Part shown: piece by piece, positions 50,777 to 60,038 of the stretch
Numbering within the stretch: position 1 is the first letter of the stretch
Layout: every line of letters starts with the position of its first letter
NCBI GenBank assembly: GCA_030698375.1
Contig: JAUYLL010000123.1
Coordinates: 39,219 to 103,218, forward strand
Origin: Nocardioides sp.
Lineage (GTDB): Bacteria > Actinomycetota > Actinomycetes > Propionibacteriales > Nocardioidaceae
Length of the DNA: 64,000 nucleotides
Direction of reading: 5' to 3'
Translations under genes and position numbers: made by a program
Notes under the pieces: model-generated
Database searches by the model: none
What the model was told of the DNA's origin: nothing
Seen by the model: the letters and a program-made list of their open reading frames with translations, nothing else

Positions 50777-51738
50777 CGCTGCCCCTGGCCTGCCGCCAGC
50801 TCGTCCGCCTGGTCCGGGGCGTCGCCGTACTGGCGCAGGAAGAGCTCCTCCAGCGTCGGCGGGTGGCTGGTGAGGCTCTGGACCCCGAGGCCGGCGAGGT
50901 AGCGCACGACCGAGTCGAGGTGGTCGGTGTCGACGTCGAAGCGCACCCGGTCGCCGGTCTGCTCCACCCCGGCCACCGTGGGCATGCTCGCCAGCTGGTC
51001 CGGGGCCCGCGCGGTCGCCACCTCGATGGTGGTCCGGGTGACGTGGCGCAGCTCCTCCAGGGTCCCGTGCAGGACACGGCGCCCGGCGCGGATGATCGTG
51101 ACGCCGTCGCACAGCGCCTCGACCTCGGCGAGGATGTGGCTCGAGAGCAGGATGGTGCGGCCCTCCGCGCGGGCCTCGTGCACGCACTCCTGGAACTCCG
51201 CCTCCATGAGCGGGTCGAGGCCCGACGTCGGCTCGTCGAGGAGCAGGAGCTCGACGTCGGAGGCGAGCGCGGCCACCAGGGCGACCTTCTGGCGGTTGCC
51301 CTTGGAGTAGCCGCGGGCGCGCTTGGTGGGGTCGAGGTCGAAGCGGTCCAGGAGCTCGGCGCGACGCCGCTCGTCCACCCCGCCGCGCAGGCGGGCCATC
51401 AGGTCGATGACCTCACCGCCGGAGAGGTTCGGCCACAGGCTCACCTCGCCGGGCACGTAGGCCAGCCGGCGGTGCAGCGCCGCGGCGTCGGTGAATGGGT
51501 CCCCGCCGAGCAGCCGGGCGCTGCCGGCGTCGGCGCGCAGCATGCCCAGCAGCACGCGGATCGCGGTGGACTTGCCGGACCCGTTGGGGCCGAGGAAGCC
51601 GTGCACCTCCCCCCGGGCGACCTGGAGGTCGAGCCCGTCGAGGGCGCGGGTCCGGCCGAAGGTCTTCACCAGGCCGGCGACCTCGATCGCCGGGTCGGTG
51701 CTCGCGGAGCTCGAGGACGGCGCTGTGGTGTGCGGCAT
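50773..51738 (-). CDS. ABC transporter ATP-binding protein
   Basis: A 321-residue ATPase of the DrrA-like family. It has Walker A '[13 protein letters not shown]', Q-loop region '[20 protein letters not shown]', signature '[15 protein letters not shown]' (a degenerate form of LSGGQ), Walker B '[15 protein letters not shown]' and the switch His '[17 protein letters not shown]'. The C-terminal domain after about residue 220 resembles those of daunorubicin-type exporters. The ATG is at 51738. It is translationally coupled to the permease. The first ~15 residues are Ser/Thr-rich. Confidence 0.94.
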   Translation of the reverse strand: MPHTTAPSSSSASTDPAIEVAGLVKTFGRTRALDGLDLQVARGEVHGFLGPNGSGKSTAIRVLLGMLRADAGSARLLGGDPFTDAAALHRRLAYVPGEVSLWPNLSGGEVIDLMARLRGGVDERRRAELLDRFDLDPTKRARGYSKGNRQKVALVAALASDVELLLLDEPTSGLDPLMEAEFQECVHEARAEGRTILLSSHILAEVEALCDGVTIIRAGRRVLHGTLEELRHVTRTTIEVATARAPDQLASMPTVAGVEQTGDRVRFDVDTDHLDSVVRYLAGLGVQSLTSHPPTLEELFLRQYGDAPDQADELAAGQGQR

Positions 51739-51804
51739 GCCCCAAGCATGCCGCGCCTCCGCGTCGTTGTCCGCCGCTCGGGCCGGTGTCGGCCCAGGTG
51801 CGCG

Positions 51805-53205
51805 TCAGGTGAGCAGCACGCGGATCGGCTCGATCGCGAAGTAGGCGACGAACAGCGCCGCCACCACCCACATGAGCGGGTGCACCAGGGCCGCCTTGCC
51901 CCGTGCCAGCTTGATCAGCGTGTAGGCGATGAACCCGGCACCGATGCCCGCCGAGATCGAGTACGTGAACGGCATCAGGGCGATGGTCAGGAAGGCCGGG
52001 ATGGCGATCTCGAGGTCGTCCCAGTCGATGTTCTTGACCTGCTGCATCATCAGGAAGCCGACGAGCACCAGCGCCGGGACGGCCGCCTCGTTCGGGATCA
52101 CCGCGACGACCGGCGAGAAGATGGTGGCCAGCAGGAACAGCACGCCGGTGACCACGCTGGCCAGGCCGGTGCGGGCGCCCTCGGCCACCCCGGAGGCGGA
52201 CTCGATGTAGGAGGTGTTGCTCGACACGGCGGCCGCACCACCGGCGGCGGCACCGATCGAATCGACGACCAGGATGCGCTTGATGTTCGGCGGGTTGCCC
52301 TTCTCGTCGAGCAGGCCGGCCTCGGCGCCGATCGCGGTCATCGTGCCCATCGTGTCGAAGAAGTCGGCCAGCAGCAGCGTGAAGATCAGCAGGGTCACCG
52401 TCACCACACCGGCGGACTCCCACGAGCCCAGCAGGTTGAACTGGCCGAGCAGGCTGAAGTCGGGCACGTCCACGACGCCGTCCGGCAGCGCGGGGACGTT
52501 GAGGTTCCAGCCTCGGGGGTTGTCGACCGAGGAGCCCAGCTTGCCGAGGGACTCGATGAGGATCGCCAGCGCCGTCGCGGCCACGATCCCGATGAGGATC
52601 GCGCCCTTCACGTTGCGGACGTAGAGCACGATCATCAGGGTCAGGCCGAGCACGAAGACCAGCACCGGCCAGCCGACCAGCGTGCCGCCCGAGCCCAACT
52701 CGACCGGCACGGGACCGGTGCCGGTACGGCGGACGAACCCGGAGTCGACGAGGCCGATGAGGGCGATGAAGAGGCCGATACCGACGCTGATCGCGACCTT
52801 CAGCTGGGTGGGCACCGCCTTGAACACGGCCTCACGGAAGCCGGTGAGCACGAGCACGAGGATGATCAGGCCCTCGATGACGACCAGGCCCATCGCGTCG
52901 CCCCAGGTCATCTGGCTGGCGATCGAGTAGGTCACGAAGGCGTTGAGTCCCAGGCCGGCGGCGAGCGCCAGCGGGAAGTTGGCGACCAGGCCCATCAGGA
53001 TGCTGAGCAGACCGGCGATCAGCGCGGTCGTCGCGGCGATGGTCGCGAAGTCGCCCAGGGCATTGCCCTCGGCGTCCGCGGCCCCCGAGAGGATGATCGG
53101 GTTCAGGACGATGATGTAGGCCATCGTGAAGAAGGTCACGACGCCGCCACGGACCTCACGCCCGAGGGTCGAGCCGCGCTCGCTGATCTTGAAGAAGGTG
53201 TCCAC
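51805..53205 (-). CDS. NCS2 family nucleobase permease (hypoxanthine/guanine or adenine type)
   Basis: A 466-residue transporter with about 13-14 helices. It begins 'FFKISERGSTLGREVRGGVVTF' and then has 'FTMAYIIVLNPIILSGA', 'ATTALIAGLLSILMGLVANF', 'LALAAGLGLNAFVTYS', 'GTMTAIGAEAGLLDEKGNPP', 'SSNTSYIESASGVAEGARTG' and 'FLTIALMPFTYSISAGIGAG', the AzgA/PbuG/GhxP-type signature. It imports purine bases with protons. The GTG at 53205 is preferred since the family starts 'FFKI.ERGSTxxxE'; the earlier ATG at 53262 would overlap the divergent gene's promoter. It could feed salvage that complements guaA/guaB. Confidence 0.92.
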   Translation of the reverse strand: MDTFFKISERGSTLGREVRGGVVTFFTMAYIIVLNPIILSGAADAEGNALGDFATIAATTALIAGLLSILMGLVANFPLALAAGLGLNAFVTYSIASQMTWGDAMGLVVIEGLIILVLVLTGFREAVFKAVPTQLKVAISVGIGLFIALIGLVDSGFVRRTGTGPVPVELGSGGTLVGWPVLVFVLGLTLMIVLYVRNVKGAILIGIVAATALAILIESLGKLGSSVDNPRGWNLNVPALPDGVVDVPDFSLLGQFNLLGSWESAGVVTVTLLIFTLLLADFFDTMGTMTAIGAEAGLLDEKGNPPNIKRILVVDSIGAAAGGAAAVSSNTSYIESASGVAEGARTGLASVVTGVLFLLATIFSPVVAVIPNEAAVPALVLVGFLMMQQVKNIDWDDLEIAIPAFLTIALMPFTYSISAGIGAGFIAYTLIKLARGKAALVHPLMWVVAALFVAYFAIEPIRVLLT

Positions 53206-53262
53206 GGGCCGCGATCCAACCAGAGGCGGGCTACCGCGACCGACCCGGGCTAGGTTGTCCAT

Positions 53263-53616
53263 GTGGAGGACGCCCAGCCCGCCGGCCAGCGCCCCGACCG
53301 GTCCGCCGACCGGCCGGAGGAGCTACAGACGCACGAGATCGGCAACCGCACCTACATCGTGGCCGACGTCGACCCGCTCGACGTCGACGGCGTGCGCACC
53401 ATCGCGGTCGGGACGGCCCTGTGGCTGGCCGCCTTCGTCATGCTGCTGCCGTTCTACGGGCGACTCGAGGACGGCGAGCGGGTCTGGTGGCTGTGGACCT
53501 GCCTGGCCGGCTTCGGCCTGGGCGTCATCGGCTGGGACTACTGCCGTCGGCGGCGCAACCTGCGCGGTGCCGACCCCGGCGCGGACCCCGACACCCGGCC
53601 CGGGGGCGCGGCGTAG
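53263..53616 (+). CDS. DUF2530 family membrane protein
   Basis: A 117-residue protein with two transmembrane helices (about residues 46-66 and 75-92) and a basic 'CRRRRNL' stop-transfer motif. It has 'VADVDPLDVDGVRTIAVGTALW' in parts and 'WWLWTCLAGFGLGVIGWDYCRR' (hallmark of DUF2530, given here in two pieces: 'WWLWTCLAGFGLG' and 'VIGWDYCRRRR'). The family is confined to actinobacteria and its function is unknown. It starts with GTG at 53263. It diverges from the nucleobase permease across 57 bases and converges with the DUF3027 gene. Confidence 0.88.
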   Translation: MEDAQPAGQRPDRSADRPEELQTHEIGNRTYIVADVDPLDVDGVRTIAVGTALWLAAFVMLLPFYGRLEDGERVWWLWTCLAGFGLGVIGWDYCRRRRNLRGADPGADPDTRPGGAA

Positions 53617-53634
53617 GAGCGGGAGCGAGCCGGC

Positions 53635-54405
53635 TCAGAAGCTCTCGACGTGGTCGTCGCTGAAGTGGTCGACGATCGGCTCGGGCATCGGCTCGGGCTG
53701 GTGCCGCTTCGCCAGCTGCACCTCGGAGTGCGCACCGCAGCCGTGGTCGAGGGAGACCGCGCGGCCGTCGTCGTTGGCGTTGCCGTTGGCGCAGACACCG
53801 AACAGCGTGGACAGCGGTCCGGCGAGCCGGACCAGGAAGCCGCAGGTGCCGCAGGTGTCCGGGGCCGCCTGGGCAAGCGCGGACTCCGGGCCCTGGTCGC
53901 CGTCGTACCAGCGCTGGGCGGCCTGGTCGCGCCCCTCGAGCGAGAGGACCCGCGAACGGCCGAGACCGACCTCGAAGGTCGCCTCCCGGACCACGTCACG
54001 GTCGACCACCTCGTCGCCGGCGCTCTGCCCCGGAGCCAGGCGCGGGTCGTCGGCCTCGACCGGCAGCAGGTCGCCGGGCGAGAGGTCGCCCGGGGCCACC
54101 CGGTCCTTGTAGGGGACCCAGGCGGGCGCCACGATCGCGTCGTCGCCCGGCAGCAGGACCACCTCGTCGATGGTCACCTGCTTGGCGCGCGAGGCGCGGG
54201 CGACGGTCACCGCCCAGACCCACCCGCGGTAGCCCTTCTTGGCGCAGGCGAAGTGGTGGGAGACCACCCGTTCGCCCTCGGCCACCGCACCGAGGTGCTC
54301 CCCGACCTCACCGGCAGCCACGAGGGCGAGCAGCGCCTCCCGGGCAGCGTCGACGGCGGATGCTGCGACGGCGTCGGGCTTCGGGCCACGTGCTGCGGTG
54401 ATCAT
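53635..54405 (-). CDS. DUF3027 family protein
   Basis: A 256-residue cytoplasmic protein with the DUF3027 features: 'VGEHLGAVAEGERVVSHHFAC', 'KKGYRGWVWAVTVARASRAK', 'VTIDEVVLLPGDDAIVAPAW', 'VPYKDRVAPGDLSPGDLLP' and a small Cys cluster 'CGTCGFLVRLAGPLSTLFGVCANG' (in pieces) with 'DHGCGAHSEV', a possible zinc site. The family is conserved in actinobacteria with unknown function. The ATG at 54405 has GGGAG about 10 bases upstream, better than the ATG at 54423. It is divergent from the MFS gene at 54494. Confidence 0.88.
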   Translation of the reverse strand: MITAARGPKPDAVAASAVDAAREALLALVAAGEVGEHLGAVAEGERVVSHHFACAKKGYRGWVWAVTVARASRAKQVTIDEVVLLPGDDAIVAPAWVPYKDRVAPGDLSPGDLLPVEADDPRLAPGQSAGDEVVDRDVVREATFEVGLGRSRVLSLEGRDQAAQRWYDGDQGPESALAQAAPDTCGTCGFLVRLAGPLSTLFGVCANGNANDDGRAVSLDHGCGAHSEVQLAKRHQPEPMPEPIVDHFSDDHVESF

Positions 54406-54493
54406 GCGGCGATTCTCCCTCATCGACGGCCGTCTGTCGCACCCGCCCGGTGTCACCTGCCGAGCCGGTGGGTGCCCCGGGCAGGATGTCCCC

Positions 54494-55903
54494 ATGGAGG
54501 AGCACCCGGGCGGTCCCGACACCCCGGACGGTCGCCCCGGACCTACGCGGGGCCGGCGAGCGGCGGCGGGCACGGTCCGCGGCACGGCGCGCGCCGCGCG
54601 GGCAACGGGACGCGGAACCCGCCGCGCCGTGGGCTCGACCTACCGTCTCGCGCGCCGGGCGTCCCGTGCGGAGGGAGCCGGTGACTCCGGGCTCTCGCGG
54701 ATGATCGAGCTGCACGCCGTGCACACCGCCGGGGACGCCGCGCTGGCCATCTCCCTCGCCGGCACCCTCTTCTTCCAGGTACCAACCGGGGAGGCGCGGG
54801 GCCAGGTCGCCCTCTTCCTCGCCCTGACGATGCTCCCCTTCGCGATCGTCGCACCCCTCATCGGCCCGCTGCTGGACCGCTTCGGCCACGGGCGACGCTG
54901 GGCGATCGGGGCGACCACGGCGCTGCGCGGGTTCCTGTGCTGGGTGCTGGCGGACGCCGTGGCCACCGGTTCCCTGGCGCTCTTCCCCGCCGCACTCGGA
55001 TGCCTCGTCGCGTCCAAGGCGTACGGCGTCACCCGTTCGTCCGCCGTACCCCGCCTGCTGCCGCCAGGAATCTCGCTGGTGAAGGCGAACTCCCGGATCT
55101 CCCTGGCCGGCCTCATCGGTGCAGGGGTGTCCGCACCGATCGCGGTGGGCATCTCGCTGCTGGGGCCGGACTGGTCGCTGCGCTACGCCTTCGGCCTGTT
55201 CGTGTTCGCCACCGTGCTCGCGATCCTGCTGCCCACGCGGGTCGACTCGGCCCAGGGTGAGGAGCAGCTCGCGCTCGGGTCGGTCGGCGGGGTCGGTGGC
55301 TCCCCGCTGCGCTCCCGGGTGCCCGCCTCGGTGGTCCTGGCCCTGCGGTGCAACGCCGGTCTGCGGATGCTCTCGGGGTTCCTGCTGATGTTCATGGCGT
55401 TCCTGCTGCGCGACCAGCCCTTCCCCGGGTGGGAGGACCGACCCGAGCTGCTGCTGGGCGTGGTGGTCGGCGCCGCGGGGGCCGGCAGCGCGATCGGCAT
55501 CGCGCTCGGGTCGCTGCTGCGCACGGTGAACCCCGAGATCACCGTGGTGGCGACGCTGCTTGCCGCCGCGACGACGGTCGCGGGCGCTGCCGTGCTCTAC
55601 GGGCTGCTCGCGGCGGCCCTGCTCGGCCTCGTCGCGGGGCTGTGCCAGAGCCTCGGCAAGCTCTCGCTGGACGCGCTCATCCAGCAGGGGGTGCCCGAGC
55701 GCACCCGGACGAGTGCGTTCGCCCGCTCCGAGACGCTGCTCCAGCTCTCGTGGGTGCTCGGCGGCTTCCTCGGCATCGCCCTGCCGCTGGTCCCGCAGCT
55801 GGGGCTGGGCGTCGTCGCCGTGGTGCTCGGCGGATGGACGGTTCTCGTGCTCTCACGGCGCCCGGGCGCCCGCACGTCGGAGCCGATCGGCTCCGGGGGC
55901 TAG
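54494..55903 (+). CDS. MFS transporter with basic N-terminal extension
   Basis: A 469-residue membrane protein with about 12 helices after an unusually long, Arg-rich cytoplasmic N-terminus (first ~70 residues: 'TVRGTARAARATGRGTRRAV'). The transporter part has 'HAVHTAGDAALAISLAGTLF', 'MLPFAIVAPLIGPLLDRFGHG' (motif A, D-R-F-G-x-G-R-R), 'LVASKAYGVTRSSAVPRLLP' and 'ARSETLLQLSWVLGGFLGIA'. It resembles a conserved actinobacterial MFS gene often near cspB. The ATG at 54494 has no clear Shine-Dalgarno sequence; CAGGAT 6 bases upstream could be a -10 for a leaderless message. The substrate is unknown. Confidence 0.88.
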   Translation: MEEHPGGPDTPDGRPGPTRGRRAAAGTVRGTARAARATGRGTRRAVGSTYRLARRASRAEGAGDSGLSRMIELHAVHTAGDAALAISLAGTLFFQVPTGEARGQVALFLALTMLPFAIVAPLIGPLLDRFGHGRRWAIGATTALRGFLCWVLADAVATGSLALFPAALGCLVASKAYGVTRSSAVPRLLPPGISLVKANSRISLAGLIGAGVSAPIAVGISLLGPDWSLRYAFGLFVFATVLAILLPTRVDSAQGEEQLALGSVGGVGGSPLRSRVPASVVLALRCNAGLRMLSGFLLMFMAFLLRDQPFPGWEDRPELLLGVVVGAAGAGSAIGIALGSLLRTVNPEITVVATLLAAATTVAGAAVLYGLLAAALLGLVAGLCQSLGKLSLDALIQQGVPERTRTSAFARSETLLQLSWVLGGFLGIALPLVPQLGLGVVAVVLGGWTVLVLSRRPGARTSEPIGSGG

Positions 55904-55907
55904 GACC

Positions 55908-56291
55908 TCAGAGCTCCAGCTCGTCGGCCAGGGCGCGCAGGAGCTTCGCGGTCGGCGCGGCGGTCCGCGAGTCGGGGTGCCGCCCGTGGCGGTAGCCGTT
56001 GCCGACGTCGTCAAGGAGCCGGATGAGGTCCTCGACGATCCCGACCATCTGCTCGGGGTCCTTGCGCTGGGCGCGTGAGACCGACGCGGTCGGCTCGAGG
56101 ACGCGCAGCTGGAGCGCCTGGTCGCCCTTGCGGCCCTGGGCGATGCCGAACTCGACGCGCATCCCAGCCTTCAGCGTGGTGACCCCCTCGGGCAGGGCGG
56201 ACGCCCGGACGTAGACGTCCTCGCCGTCCTCGCGGGAGAGGAAGCCGAAGCCCTTCTCCGCGTCGTACCACTTGACCTTGCCACTGGGCAC
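55908..56291 (-). CDS. Cold-shock-domain protein with C-terminal extension
   Basis: A 127-residue protein. Residues 1-66 are a cold-shock domain: '[20 protein letters not shown]' with RNP1 'KGFGFL' and a modified RNP2 'DVYVRASAL', where the usual 'VFVH' has Tyr and Arg in place of Phe and His. Residues 67-127 are an extra helical part ('[19 protein letters not shown]', '[14 protein letters not shown]') not found in ordinary 67-residue Csp proteins. It probably binds single-stranded RNA or DNA. The GTG at 56291 has GAGGAAGGGG 8 bases upstream. It ends 4 bases from the convergent MFS stop. Confidence 0.9.
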   Translation of the reverse strand: MPSGKVKWYDAEKGFGFLSREDGEDVYVRASALPEGVTTLKAGMRVEFGIAQGRKGDQALQLRVLEPTASVSRAQRKDPEQMVGIVEDLIRLLDDVGNGYRHGRHPDSRTAAPTAKLLRALADELEL

Positions 56292-56472
56292 GTCGCTGCC
56301 CCTTCCTCGTGCACCTCGGCGCCGGGCCACCCGGCGCGCTGGCCCACTGTAGGGCCGGTCCCAACGCGTGGCGACCTGGTTGCCGCGACCACCATGGTTT
56401 GCGAGCATGGAAGGCCCGCCCGCCGGTGTGCCCGGCGGACGTTCTTCCCAGCGCCCACGTCAGGAGGCATCC

Positions 56473-59388
56473 GTGCGCCCGACGTTCCGTGCCCTGACGA
56501 CCGCACTCGGGGTCGCCACCACCTCGTTGGCCCTCGCCCTCGGCCCAGCCACGGTCGACCCCGGCGCCGCGCCGGTCACGGCCGCGACCCCCCAGGGCGA
56601 CCGCACGAACCCGACCTCCGAGACCCGCGACGACACCTACCTGGTCACGCTGCGAGGCGCGCCGGCCGCGTCGTACGGCGGGTCCCGCGAGGGACTGGCC
56701 GCCACCCGGCCCGCAGCGGGCGAGCGGTTCGACCGGCGCCGGCCCGCGGTGGCCGCGCTCGTCTCCGACCTGGAGCGCCGCCAGGACGCCGTCCTGGCGT
56801 CCCTCTCCGGCACCCGGGTCGCGCCGACGTACCGCTACACCACCGCCCTGAACGGGTTCGCCGCCGACCTGAGGACCGACCAGGTCAAGTCCCTGCGCGC
56901 AGACGACCGGGTCGTCCGGGTGGAGCGCAGCACTCGGCAACGCCTCCAGTCCGGCGACGCGACCGGACTGCTCGGGCTCCCCGGGGACGGGGGTGCCTGG
57001 GCCGCGGTCGGTGGCAGCGAGCGCGCCGGCGCAGGCGTCGTGGTCGGCAGCATCGACTCCGGCCTCTGGCCCGGGAACCCCGGGTTCGCCGCCCTGACCG
57101 GCGGGGCACGCACCCCCGAGGACTTCACCGGTTCCTGCCGCGAGGGCCCGGGGTGGCCCACCAGCACGTGCAACAGCAAGATCGTGGCGGCGGACTGGTT
57201 CGTGAGCGCCTTCGGCGAGCAGGCGGTCTCGGCCTCCGAGGACCTGTCGCCGCGCGACACCACCGGCCACGGTTCCCACAACGCCTCGGTGGCCGCGGGC
57301 GCCCCCGACGTGACCGCCCGCGCCGGGCGCCAGCCCCTCGGTCGGATCTCCGGGGTCGCGCCCGCCGCCCGCATCGCCGTCTACAAGGCCTGCTGGACCG
57401 CCCCGGACCCCGATGAGGACGGGTGCGAGACCGCCGACCTCGTCGCCGCGGTGGACCAGGCCGTCGGGGACGGGGTCGATGTCCTGGACGTCCCCGTCGG
57501 CACCACCGCCGCCGCCCCCCACGACACCCTCTCCGATGCCCTGCGCCACGCGACGGCGGCCGGGGTCTTCGTCGCCGCCCCCGCGGGGAACCACGGCCCG
57601 GCACGCGGGACGGTCTCCCATCCCGCGCCGTGGGTGGCCACCACCGCTGCGAGCACCCACCAGGAGCGCCAGGGAGCAGTGGTGCTCGGTGACGGGACGC
57701 GGCTCGTCGGCGCCATGATCGCCGACTCCTCCGTCACCGAGGCCCCGCTGGTGGCCGGGCAGGACGCCGCCACGGAGGACACCCCGCGCGCCGCCGCGCG
57801 CCGGTGCCAGCCAGGCTCGCTGGACGCCGACATGGTCACCGACGCCGTCGTCGTCTGCGAGCGCGGGGTGGTCGCCCGCGTCGAGAAGTCCCGTGTCGTC
57901 GCCGACGCCGGCGGGGCCGGCATGGTCCTGGTCAACCCGACCCCGCAAAGCGTATCCGCCGACATCCACGCCGTCCCGACGGTCCACCTCGACGACCCCG
58001 ACGGGCGCACCCTCCGCCAGTACCTCGCCGAGAGCGACGACCCCGTGGGCGCGCTCGACCACACCGCCACCGACGGCACCCCCGTCCCCCAGGTCCCGAC
58101 GTTCTCCGCACGCGGGCCCGGGGCCGAGGCCGAGATCCTCAAGCCCGACCTCGCGGCGCCCGGCGTCGGTGTCGTCGGCGCCACCAGCCCGACCGGCAGC
58201 GACGGTCGTCTGTGGGACCTGCGCTCGGGCACCTCGGTGGCCAGCGCGCACCTCGCCGGGCTCGCGGCGCTGATCCGGGCCGAGCGACCCACCTGGAGCC
58301 CGGCCCGCATCAAGTCCGCCCTGATGACCACGGCCTTCGACGTCGAGGGCTCCGACGACCCGTTCACCCAGGGCGCCGGGCACGTCGACCCCGTGCGCGC
58401 TCTCGACCCGGGCGTCGTCCTCGACGTCCGGCCGCAGGGGTTCCGGCGCTACGCCACCGGCCGGCTCCCGGCCCGGGCCCTCAACCTGCCCTCCGTCGCG
58501 GTCGACGGACTGCTCCGCACCACCGTCGTACGGCGCACCCTCACGAACGTCGCCCCCGTCACGGAGTCCTACAGCGCCGCCGTCTCCGGCCTGCCCGGCA
58601 TCACCGCGCGGGTCCGGCCCGCCACCGTGACGCTCGCGCCCGGGGAGTCCCGCACGGTCCGCATCCGGCTGACCCGCAACGGCGCGTCGGCCGGTGTCCC
58701 CTCCACGGGGGCCGTCACCTGGGTCGGGCAGACCGAGCGCACCGCCCGGATCCCAGTCGTCGTGCGCCCCGCAGCGCTCGAGGCCCCCGGCTCGGTGCGT
58801 GCGCCCCTCGCCAGCGGCAGCGCCACCGTGCGCACCACCCTGGGTGCGGCACGGGTGCCGGTGCAGACCACCGGGCTGGTCGGTGCGCTCCCGACGCCGC
58901 TGTCGCTGGTCCCCCAGGAGCGGGACACCGCCGAGGAGCCCCCGACGTCCAGCACGGCCGACACCCTCGTCGCTCCGCTGGAGGTCGCCCCGGGCACCCG
59001 CGTGCTGCGGGTGGTGGCCGAGGCCAACAGCACCGGCGACGACCTCGACATCAGGCTCTACCGCGGCGGCCGCCTCGTCGCCGAGGCCACGGGTTCCGCC
59101 TCGCGTGAGGAGCTGCTGCTCGAGGACCCGGTCCCGGGCGACTACCAGGTGGTCGTGCACGCGGCGGGAGCAGCGAACGGCACCACCACCACCGGACGGC
59201 TCTTCACCTGGACCCTCGGCACCGGTGGCAGCCGAAGCCTGGTGCCCGACCGGGAGGCGCTCGTCGGGGACGCGGGGAACGCCGCCGCGGTCGACGTCGA
59301 GTGGGGAGAGCTCGACCCGACGCAGCGCTGGTTCGGCGCGGTCACCTTCGGACCGAACGCCGCCCGCACCTACCTCGAGCTGCGCTGA
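56473..59388 (+). CDS. Secreted subtilisin-like serine protease (S8 family, with PA and C-terminal domains)
   Basis: A 971-residue exported protease. A signal peptide (about 1-35) is followed by an inhibitor-like propeptide ('TYLVTLRGAPAA', 'YRYTTALNGFAADL'). The catalytic residues are Asp195 in 'VGSIDSGLWPGNPGF', His266 in 'TGHGSHNAS', Asn373 in 'PAGNHGP' and Ser588 in 'SGTSVASAHLAG'. A PA-like insert lies between Asn and Ser ('GGAGMVLVNP'). A C-terminal fibronectin-like region and a pre-peptidase-like domain ('DDLDIRLYRGGRLV') follow. Several motifs deviate from consensus (HGSH for HGTH, SGTSVA for SGTSMA). The GTG at 56473 has AGGAGG 5 bases upstream. Confidence 0.93.
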   Translation: MRPTFRALTTALGVATTSLALALGPATVDPGAAPVTAATPQGDRTNPTSETRDDTYLVTLRGAPAASYGGSREGLAATRPAAGERFDRRRPAVAALVSDLERRQDAVLASLSGTRVAPTYRYTTALNGFAADLRTDQVKSLRADDRVVRVERSTRQRLQSGDATGLLGLPGDGGAWAAVGGSERAGAGVVVGSIDSGLWPGNPGFAALTGGARTPEDFTGSCREGPGWPTSTCNSKIVAADWFVSAFGEQAVSASEDLSPRDTTGHGSHNASVAAGAPDVTARAGRQPLGRISGVAPAARIAVYKACWTAPDPDEDGCETADLVAAVDQAVGDGVDVLDVPVGTTAAAPHDTLSDALRHATAAGVFVAAPAGNHGPARGTVSHPAPWVATTAASTHQERQGAVVLGDGTRLVGAMIADSSVTEAPLVAGQDAATEDTPRAAARRCQPGSLDADMVTDAVVVCERGVVARVEKSRVVADAGGAGMVLVNPTPQSVSADIHAVPTVHLDDPDGRTLRQYLAESDDPVGALDHTATDGTPVPQVPTFSARGPGAEAEILKPDLAAPGVGVVGATSPTGSDGRLWDLRSGTSVASAHLAGLAALIRAERPTWSPARIKSALMTTAFDVEGSDDPFTQGAGHVDPVRALDPGVVLDVRPQGFRRYATGRLPARALNLPSVAVDGLLRTTVVRRTLTNVAPVTESYSAAVSGLPGITARVRPATVTLAPGESRTVRIRLTRNGASAGVPSTGAVTWVGQTERTARIPVVVRPAALEAPGSVRAPLASGSATVRTTLGAARVPVQTTGLVGALPTPLSLVPQERDTAEEPPTSSTADTLVAPLEVAPGTRVLRVVAEANSTGDDLDIRLYRGGRLVAEATGSASREELLLEDPVPGDYQVVVHAAGAANGTTTTGRLFTWTLGTGGSRSLVPDREALVGDAGNAAAVDVEWGELDPTQRWFGAVTFGPNAARTYLELR

Positions 59389-60032
59389 GCGACTCGCTGA
59401 GCGGCGCTCCCCCACCCGACCGTGTCGACGAGGGCGAAGTACTCCTCGACGCGCTCGTCGTCCCAGCCGCGGGACTCACGCAGGCCCTCCGCGAGCATGG
59501 TCAGGTAGGCACCGGTCGGCACCGTGTGCGGCACGGCGTCGAGGCCGTGGGGGGCGGTGAAGGTGAGCATCGGCAGACCGTCGCGCCGGCCCACCTCCAC
59601 GAGCGTCTCGTAGTGTCCCGGCCCCGCAGCGTGGCGCCCGTCGGGCAGCCCGTCGTCGAGCCCCGCGACGAGCACCTCGCGCAACGGGTCCTGGGGGTCG
59701 GGCACGCGGTGCATCTCCTGCGCGGCGACGTCGGCGAACTGGCTCACGCCGATGCGATAGGCGCGCGCCGGGGTCGGCCCGGGGACCGTGTGGTCGTAGA
59801 ACGCCACGCCGCCGCCCCAGGTCCGCGAGAGCCCTGCGAAGTAGATCCGGCCGGGCAGGTCGACCGCGACCGACTCGCGCGGAGGACGGGTGTCGTGGGC
59901 ACCGGCGTACTCGTGGTGCGCGCCGGGCGGGGCACCGCCCTCGAGGTACGCCGCCAGCCGGGCGGCGCACATGTTCGAGCCGTAGCTGACGTACCAGACC
60001 TCGGGGTCCGGGAGGTTTTCAAGCACCGGCAC
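59370..60032 (-). CDS. Gamma-glutamylcyclotransferase-fold protein
   Basis: A 220-residue protein whose N-terminus 'EVWYVSYGSNMCAARLAAYL' is the GGCT signature (Y-G-S-N substrate loop). It continues 'IYFAGLSRTWGGGVAFYDHT' and 'PARAYRIGVSQFADVAAQEM', with a long C-terminal part ending 'GWDDERVEEYFALVDTVGWG'. It is larger than classical cyclotransferases, and databases often call this actinobacterial group hypothetical or, misleadingly, histone deacetylase. The conserved acidic catalytic residue is not certain. It starts with GTG at 60032. Its last 19 bases overlap the end of the protease gene on the opposite strand. Confidence 0.72.
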   Translation of the reverse strand: MPVLENLPDPEVWYVSYGSNMCAARLAAYLEGGAPPGAHHEYAGAHDTRPPRESVAVDLPGRIYFAGLSRTWGGGVAFYDHTVPGPTPARAYRIGVSQFADVAAQEMHRVPDPQDPLREVLVAGLDDGLPDGRHAAGPGHYETLVEVGRRDGLPMLTFTAPHGLDAVPHTVPTGAYLTMLAEGLRESRGWDDERVEEYFALVDTVGWGSAAQRVAQRSSR

Positions 60033-60038
60033 GGGCGC

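Noticed and set aside
56011..59415. A 1134-codon minus-strand open frame opposite the subtilase
   Set aside because: Antisense shadow; the subtilase has a signal peptide and full catalytic set on the plus strand.
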